Source: Pelomonas sp. Root1237 (GTDB taxonomy: Bacteria; Pseudomonadota; Gammaproteobacteria; Burkholderiales; Burkholderiaceae_C). From it: a DNA stretch of 64,000 bases. Where the stretch lies: assembly GCF_001425055.1 (NCBI RefSeq), contig NZ_LMDK01000001.1, positions 509,845 through 573,844 of the forward strand, in the 5' to 3' direction. A program made the position numbers and the translations under genes. Each line of letters starts with the position of its first letter. Within the stretch, counting starts at the first letter, position 1. The notes beneath the pieces are model-generated. The model saw only the letters and a list, made by a program, of their open reading frames with translations. It was not told where the DNA came from and ran no database searches. This document shows positions 59,788 through 64,000 of this stretch, piece after piece.

Positions 59788-60357
59788 ATGAAGAATGCCC
59801 TGTTGCTTGCCACCCTGATCGCCGCCGCTGGCGCCGCTCAAGCCCAAAGCGCCACCTACGCCATTGATCCCAGCCACACCGCGGTCACCTTCGAAGCCAA
59901 GCATTTCGGCACCAGCACGCTGCGCGGCCGCTGGGACAAGAAGGAAGGCACGGTCACGCTGGACAAGGCCGCCAAGACCGGCAAGGTCGAGTTCACCATC
60001 GACATGGCCTCCCTCACGACCGGCACGGCCCCGTTCGACGGCCACCTGAAGAGCAAGGACTTCTTCGCCGTCGAGGAGTTCCCGACGGCCAAGTTCGTCG
60101 GCGACAAGTTCAGCTTCAACGGCGACAAGGTGGCCAGCGTCTCCGGCGAGCTGACGCTGCGCGGCAAGACCAACCCGGTCACGCTGACGGCCACCAACTT
60201 CAACTGCTACGAGAACCCGCGCCTGAAGCGCGAGGTCTGCGGCGGCGACTTCGAGACCACCATCCAGCGCAGCCAATGGGGCATCGTCTATGCGATGCCG
60301 GCCGTCACGCCCGACGCCATCCGCCTGCTGGTCCAGGTCGAGGCCATCAAGCAGTAA
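59788..60357 (+). CDS. YceI-family periplasmic protein (second paralog)
   Basis: 189 residues. Signal peptide (MKNALLLATLIAAAGAAQA), then the YceI barrel: SATYAIDPSHTAVTFEAKHFGTSTLRGRWDKKEG, the hallmark FDGHLKSKDFFAVEEFPTAKFV, and LTLRGKTNPVTLTATNFNCYEN with two cysteines in NCYENPRLKREVCGG. It is closer to the standard YceI than its neighbour, so the pair is an ancient duplication or two families. A strong terminator follows. Confidence 0.95.
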   Translation: MKNALLLATLIAAAGAAQAQSATYAIDPSHTAVTFEAKHFGTSTLRGRWDKKEGTVTLDKAAKTGKVEFTIDMASLTTGTAPFDGHLKSKDFFAVEEFPTAKFVGDKFSFNGDKVASVSGELTLRGKTNPVTLTATNFNCYENPRLKREVCGGDFETTIQRSQWGIVYAMPAVTPDAIRLLVQVEAIKQ

Positions 60358-60379
60358 TCTGCCTGCCGACGCCCTCTGC

Positions 60380-60404
60380 AAGCCCGCCTCTGGCGGGCTT
60401 TTTG
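60380..60404 (+). terminator. intrinsic terminator of the cytochrome b561-YceI operon
   Basis: Eight-pair stem AGCCCGCC/GGCGGGCT with a TCT loop, followed by TTTT, 23 bases after the second YceI stop. Canonical terminator form. Confidence 0.9.
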
Positions 60405-60573
60405 CTGTGTGGTCCGTGAACTATTCCCGAGCCCTTCACGGCGGTGTCACGCCGACCGGCACGGCCTGTCGCAGCCCCATGCAGTTCGTCATGCGTCCCG
60501 GCCGGAGTGTCGCGCCGGGCCCGCGCCGCCCAAAGCCCCTGCGTACAGTGACTCCCAACGACAGACCCCGGCC

Positions 60574-62016
60574 ATGACTCCCTCCTTCTCCCCCAGCCCC
60601 CAGCAAAAGCTCTGGATCGAGCGTTGGCAGCGTTTTTCCGCCACCGTGGTGCGGTATTTCCACATCTACGCCGGCTGGCTGGTCGGCATCAGCTGGAAGC
60701 GCTTCGTGCTGCTGTCGCTGGCGCTGCTGATCGGCGTCAACGTGCTGAAGAACCTGCCTCCCTTCACCTGGCGCATCAGCGAGCAGGTCGAGGAGCATGA
60801 CCACGGCGCCGTGCGCCGCCAGGCCAAGCTCGAGGCCGAGGCCAAAAAGGCTGCCGACCAGGCCCGCAAGGCGGTCGACAGGGCCGAAAAGGGCGGCAAG
60901 AAGGTGGCCGACAAGGGCGTTCACTACGAGGTCAAGATCGACGAGCGTGGTGTGCGCATCCAGCCCGTGCGCTCCGCAGCCTCGGCAGCCAGCGCCGCCG
61001 ACGGCGACGACGGCGAGCCCAAGGCCAACGAGGCACCGGCCATTTCCATCGACTTCCCCAAGAGCGCCCGTCCCGAGGACATCCGCGCCGCCATCGACCA
61101 GGCCAAGGAGCAGCTCAGCCAGCTCAAGCAGGAGGCCGAGGAGGTCAAGGAAGCCCAGGAAGCCGCCGCCGACGCCCAGGCCGCCCTGCAGCAGGCCGCC
61201 GAGGAAGCCAAGGACGCGCAGAGCCGCAAGCGCGTCACCATCGTGCATGCCGGCGACTCCCTGGTCGACCTGGCCATCCTGTGGATCCTGGCCTCCGCCG
61301 TCATCAAGGCCATGTACAAGGGCCGCATTCAGGCCGAGGTCAAGGCTGCCCAGGCGGCCGAGAACGCCGAGAGCGAGGCCCTGAAGCGCCAGGTCATCGA
61401 GGCCCGCATGGCCGCCATGCAGGCCCAGGTGGAGCCGCACTTCCTGTTCAACACGCTGGCCTCCATCGACCACCTGATCGAGACCGACCCGCCGCGTGCC
61501 AGCCAGATGCAGAAGAACCTCATCGCGCTGTTGCGGGCCTCCATGCCCACCATGCGTGAGGCCAACGCCACCGCCACCCGCGACCTGGGCCGCGAGTTGG
61601 CCGTCATCAAGCCCTACCTCGAGATCCTGAAGGTGCGCATGGAAGAGCGCCTGCAGACCGAGATCGATGTGCCCGAGGGCCTGCTGTCGGCCGAATTCCC
61701 GCCCATGATGATTCAGGGCCTGGTCGAGAACGCCATCAAGCATGGCCTGGAGCCCAAGGCCGAGGGCGGCACGCTGAAGGTCAAGGCCGAGATCGTGCAC
61801 GGCAAGCTGGCCGTCACGGTCGCCGACACGGGCCTGGGGTTTGGCCGGGCCGCCACCTCGGGCACCGGCGTGGGCCTGGCCAATATCCGCGAACGCCTGC
61901 AACTGCTGCACGGCAACCGCGCCAGCGTCACCGTCACCGAGAACCAACCCAGTGGCACGGTCGTCACGATCACCGTGCCCTATCGCAGCCGCAACGACGA
62001 AGGAGCCACGGCATGA
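60574..62016 (+). CDS. LytS/YehU-type sensor histidine kinase with charged coiled-coil insertion
   Basis: 480 residues. TM1 (about 42-60) and TM2 (about 230-248) bracket a 170-residue region that is unusually rich in Lys, Ala, Glu and Gln, probably coiled coil (about 80-112 and 170-220). The kinase domain has the phosphorylation His289 in QVEPHFLFNTLASIDHLI, the N box in IQGLVENAIKHGLEPKAEGG, and the G box in DTGLGFGRAATSGTGVGLANIRERL. The ATG at 60574 is chosen for the MTPSFSPSP start. It is coupled to a small membrane protein and then its LytTR partner. Confidence 0.9.
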   Translation: MTPSFSPSPQQKLWIERWQRFSATVVRYFHIYAGWLVGISWKRFVLLSLALLIGVNVLKNLPPFTWRISEQVEEHDHGAVRRQAKLEAEAKKAADQARKAVDRAEKGGKKVADKGVHYEVKIDERGVRIQPVRSAASAASAADGDDGEPKANEAPAISIDFPKSARPEDIRAAIDQAKEQLSQLKQEAEEVKEAQEAAADAQAALQQAAEEAKDAQSRKRVTIVHAGDSLVDLAILWILASAVIKAMYKGRIQAEVKAAQAAENAESEALKRQVIEARMAAMQAQVEPHFLFNTLASIDHLIETDPPRASQMQKNLIALLRASMPTMREANATATRDLGRELAVIKPYLEILKVRMEERLQTEIDVPEGLLSAEFPPMMIQGLVENAIKHGLEPKAEGGTLKVKAEIVHGKLAVTVADTGLGFGRAATSGTGVGLANIRERLQLLHGNRASVTVTENQPSGTVVTITVPYRSRNDEGATA

Positions 62017-62414
62017 AAACCCTGTTCAAGATTCTGTTCATCGGCACCGCGCTGATGGTCCTGATGGCGATGTTCGGCGGCTTTGCGCTGCTCCATCATG
62101 GCGGCCCCGACATGCACATCGTGCTGGACGACGGCGAGTTCTTCCTCGGCGGCAGCGATGTCGGCGACTGGCTGGGCGCGACCATCGGCCTGTTCGTCGC
62201 CGGCATCATCTGCGTCATCGTCGTGCCACTGGTGCTGCTGCTGGGTGTGGCCCTGCCGCTGCTCATCGTCGGCGGCGTGCTGGCCCTGGTCGTGGCCAGC
62301 CTGCTGGGCGTCGGCGCCGTGCTCGGCTCGCCGCTGATCCTGCTCGGCCTGCTGCTCTTCGTCGTCATGCGCAACCGCCGCCGCGCGAACGCGAGCAGGT
62401 CGACGCCGGCCTGA
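62013..62414 (+). CDS. small membrane protein in a two-component operon, unknown function
   Basis: 133 residues. Helix 1 (LFKILFIGTALMVLMAMFGGFAL) is followed by an acidic extracytoplasmic loop HHGGPDMHIVLDDGEFFLGGSD, then three hydrophobic segments (IGLFVAGIICVIVVPLVLLL, LPLLIVGGVLALVVASLLGV, LGSPLILLGLLLFVVM) and a basic tail. The ATG overlaps the kinase stop (ATGA). No known family; it may set or sense signals for the kinase, or be its target. Confidence 0.8.
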   Translation: MKTLFKILFIGTALMVLMAMFGGFALLHHGGPDMHIVLDDGEFFLGGSDVGDWLGATIGLFVAGIICVIVVPLVLLLGVALPLLIVGGVLALVVASLLGVGAVLGSPLILLGLLLFVVMRNRRRANASRSTPA

Positions 62415-62419
62415 GCTAG

Positions 62420-62425
62420 TAGCAT
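62420..62425 (+). promoter_or_regulatory. possible internal -10 element before the response-regulator gene
   Basis: TAGCAT ends seven bases before the ATG at 62433. It could allow expression of the regulator apart from the kinase. Weak evidence alone. Confidence 0.25.
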
Positions 62426-62432
62426 CGTCGGC

Positions 62433-63275
62433 ATGAACACTGCAGCACCCATCCGCGCCGTTCTGGCCGACGACGAAAGACTGATGCGCGAGCAATTGCG
62501 CGCCCGATTGGCCGAGGTCTGGCCCGAGCTGGACATCGTCGCCGAGGCCAAGAACGGCCTCGAGGCGGTCGAGCTGACCAAGGAGCACAAGCCCGATATC
62601 GTCTTCCTCGATATCCGCATGCCGGGCCTGACGGGCGTCGAGGCCGCCCGCCAGATCGCCCAAATGGGAGATGAGGGGGAGGGCTCGGGGAACGACGACT
62701 GGCTGGTGCCCGAGATCGTCTTCATCACGGCCTACGACCAGTACGCCGTCGAAGCCTTCGAGCAGGGTGTGGCCGACTACGTGCTCAAGCCCGCCGAGCG
62801 CGAGCGCCTGCAGCTGACGGTGGCTCGCATCAAGAAGCGCCTGGCCCAGCGCGAGGCGCCCTCCAACGACTTCAGCGACAGCGCGCCGGTGCCGCTGCAG
62901 CAGCTACTGCACAAGCTGTCGGGGCAGATGAACCCGGCTGGCAAGCCGCAATATCTGCAGTGGATCCAGGCCACGGTCGGCCAGGCCATCCAGATGATCC
63001 CGGTCGAGGACGTGCTGTTCTTCATCAGCGACGAGAAGTACACCCGGGTGCAGACAGCCAAGGTCGAGGCCCTGATCCGCAAGCCCATCAAGGAGCTGGT
63101 GGACGAGCTGGACCCGCAGGTCTTCTGGCAGATCCACCGCTCCACGCTTGTGAATGCGCGCGCCATCGACGGCATCACCCGCGACTTCCGCGGCCGCCAG
63201 CTGGTGGGGGTGCGCGGTCTGACCGAGAAGCTCGAAGTCAGCCGCAGCTACACGCACCTGTTCAAGGGCATGTAG
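62433..63275 (+). CDS. LytTR-type response regulator (AlgR/LytR family)
   Basis: 280 residues. The receiver domain has the acidic pair Asp13-Asp14 (LADDERLM) and phospho-acceptor Asp60 in VFLDIRMPG, with Thr and Lys in FITAYDQYAVEAFEQGVADYVLKP. A short acidic insertion (GDEGEGSGNDDW) lies inside the receiver. The C-terminal LytTR DNA-binding domain reads VEDVLFFISDEKYTRVQT and VFWQIHRSTLVNARAIDGI. The partner kinase is encoded just upstream with one membrane-protein gene between. Its own target genes are unknown. Confidence 0.93.
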   Translation: MNTAAPIRAVLADDERLMREQLRARLAEVWPELDIVAEAKNGLEAVELTKEHKPDIVFLDIRMPGLTGVEAARQIAQMGDEGEGSGNDDWLVPEIVFITAYDQYAVEAFEQGVADYVLKPAERERLQLTVARIKKRLAQREAPSNDFSDSAPVPLQQLLHKLSGQMNPAGKPQYLQWIQATVGQAIQMIPVEDVLFFISDEKYTRVQTAKVEALIRKPIKELVDELDPQVFWQIHRSTLVNARAIDGITRDFRGRQLVGVRGLTEKLEVSRSYTHLFKGM

Positions 63276-63285
63276 GCTCGCGCGA

Positions 63286-63402
63286 GCGGCGCATCCCTGC
63301 TTTGGGCGATCTGCGGCGTTGCAAATGCTCGCCGGGCGCGAGCCCGGCTCCGCTTTGCGCCTTGCAGCTCATCCCAAACCAGGGCGCGCCGCACGCGCGG
63401 CG
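63286..63402. repeat. long imperfect inverted repeat between convergent genes
   Basis: Two arms of about 50 bases face each other around a short centre. Left-arm blocks GCGGCGC, CCCTG, TTTGGG, CTGC and GCCGGGC are matched in order by the right arm read in reverse complement. It starts 11 bases after the response-regulator stop and ends before the convergent ferredoxin reductase. It may be a transcription terminator for both genes or a repeat family member; I have no second copy in this window. Confidence 0.6.
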
Positions 63403-63420
63403 GCACTGGCTGAAAGTGGG

Positions 63421-64000
63421 TTACTTTTCTACAAACGCGCGCTCGATGACGTAGTCGCCGGGCGTCGTCGTGCTGCCTTCCTTGAAGCCGCGGATCTCCA
63501 GCATCTCCTGCATGTCCTTCAGCAGCGCGGGGCTGCCGCACAGCATGATGCGGTCGGTCTCGGGGTCCAGCGCCGGCAGGCCCAGGTCTTCCTGCAGCTT
63601 GCCGGTCTGGATCAGGTCGGTGATGCGGCCCATGTTCTTGAAGGGTTCGCGCGTGACCGTCGGGTAGTACAGCAGCTGCTCGGCAGCGAATTCGCCGAGG
63701 AATTCGTGCTGGTGCAGTTCGACCGTGAGGTGGTCGTGATAGGCCAGCTCGTTCACGTGGCGCACGCCGTGCACGACGATGACCTTTTCGAAGCGCTCGT
63801 AGGTCTCGGGGTCACGCGCGACGCTGATGAAGGGCGCCAGGCCGGTGCCGCTGCCCAGCAGGTAGAGGTTCTTGCCCGGCAGCAGGTAGTCGATCAGCAG
63901 CGTGCCCGTGGGCTTGCGGCCGACGATGATCTTGTCGCCTGGTTTGATGTGCTGCAGTTTGGAGGTCAGCGGGCCGTCCGGCACCTTGATGCTGAGAAAC
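63421..64000 (-). CDS. fpr: ferredoxin--NADP(+) reductase (N-terminus cut by window edge)
   Basis: FAD enzyme that moves electrons between NADPH and ferredoxin or flavodoxin. About 192 C-terminal residues are visible, starting within FLSIKVPDGPLTSKLQHIKPGD. The NADP-binding motif GSGTGLAPFISVARDP is followed by VIVVHGVRHVNELAYHDHL, LPALDPETDRIMLCGSPALLKDMQEML and the C-terminal aromatic/charged end VIERAFVEK. The Fpr family is about 257 residues, so the FAD-domain start lies beyond the edge. Confidence 0.94.
   Translation of the reverse strand, partial: FLSIKVPDGPLTSKLQHIKPGDKIIVGRKPTGTLLIDYLLPGKNLYLLGSGTGLAPFISVARDPETYERFEKVIVVHGVRHVNELAYHDHLTVELHQHEFLGEFAAEQLLYYPTVTREPFKNMGRITDLIQTGKLQEDLGLPALDPETDRIMLCGSPALLKDMQEMLEIRGFKEGSTTTPGDYVIERAFVEK

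Overview
The window is a continuous stretch of GC-rich bacterial chromosome, roughly two-thirds G+C by eye. It is densely packed, with no gap between genes above about 270 bases. Gene content points to the Burkholderiales, in the Roseateles/Pelomonas/Rubrivivax neighbourhood: a lipase-like gene plus MexEF-type RND operon beside a LysR gene, a trpEG..DC operon near gph, a Gcr-family recombinase gene after apaG, a PEP-CTERM protein, a fused indolepyruvate ferredoxin oxidoreductase and tandem YceI genes. This placement is inferred from families, not from a database match. I see no rRNA, tRNA, CRISPR array, insertion sequence or prophage. It reads as core and semi-core chromosome.

Layout. 1-5.8 kb: an RND efflux operon (hydrolase-like protein, adaptor, permease cut by the window edge) with a divergent LysR regulator. 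5.8-12.1 kb: a minus-strand tryptophan operon, trpL-trpE-trpG-ltaE-trpD-trpC-ung, headed by a Trp-rich leader peptide and an attenuator-like hairpin. 12.2-17.4 kb: a chalcone-isomerase-like exported protein, gph, an alaC-type aminotransferase, a small hydrolase and the psuK-psuG pseudouridine pathway. 17.5-24.5 kb: a second RND pump, a low-molecular-weight phosphatase, rpe, tag and a solute-binding protein. 24.6-28.4 kb: apaG, the Gcr recombinase family gene, mltA and a DUF427 gene. 28.4-31.2 kb: a four-gene overlapping operon with a desaturase, a membrane-SRPBCC protein and a GST. 31.3-39.1 kb: single genes including a PEP-CTERM protein, an FAD oxidoreductase, an EAL protein, mgsA and an EamA exporter. 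39.1-46.6 kb: a TPR-LuxR regulator, an exported protein with a secreted metalloprotease, a diguanylate cyclase, a phosphoesterase and an Lrp regulator. 46.8-54.5 kb: the large indolepyruvate oxidoreductase, a DUF2167-M50 pair, a solute-binding protein and another EamA exporter. 54.7-58.4 kb: a TRAP transporter operon. 58.6-64 kb: cytochrome b561 with two YceI proteins, a LytS/LytT-type two-component operon with a membrane protein between the partners, and the end of a ferredoxin-NADP reductase.

The most unusual signals lie in three places. (1) A composite hairpin element occurs three times, each copy directly 3' of a stop codon and in the same polarity to that gene; one of its hairpins shows compensatory base changes between copies. 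(2) The trp leader peptide and attenuator. (3) Proteins that depart from their family: a hydrolase that has lost its catalytic triad, a secreted HExxHxxxxxH protease made with an exported partner, and a two-component operon with an inserted membrane protein. Several genes also have a -10-like hexamer 6-9 bases before the start codon, which suggests leaderless mRNAs.
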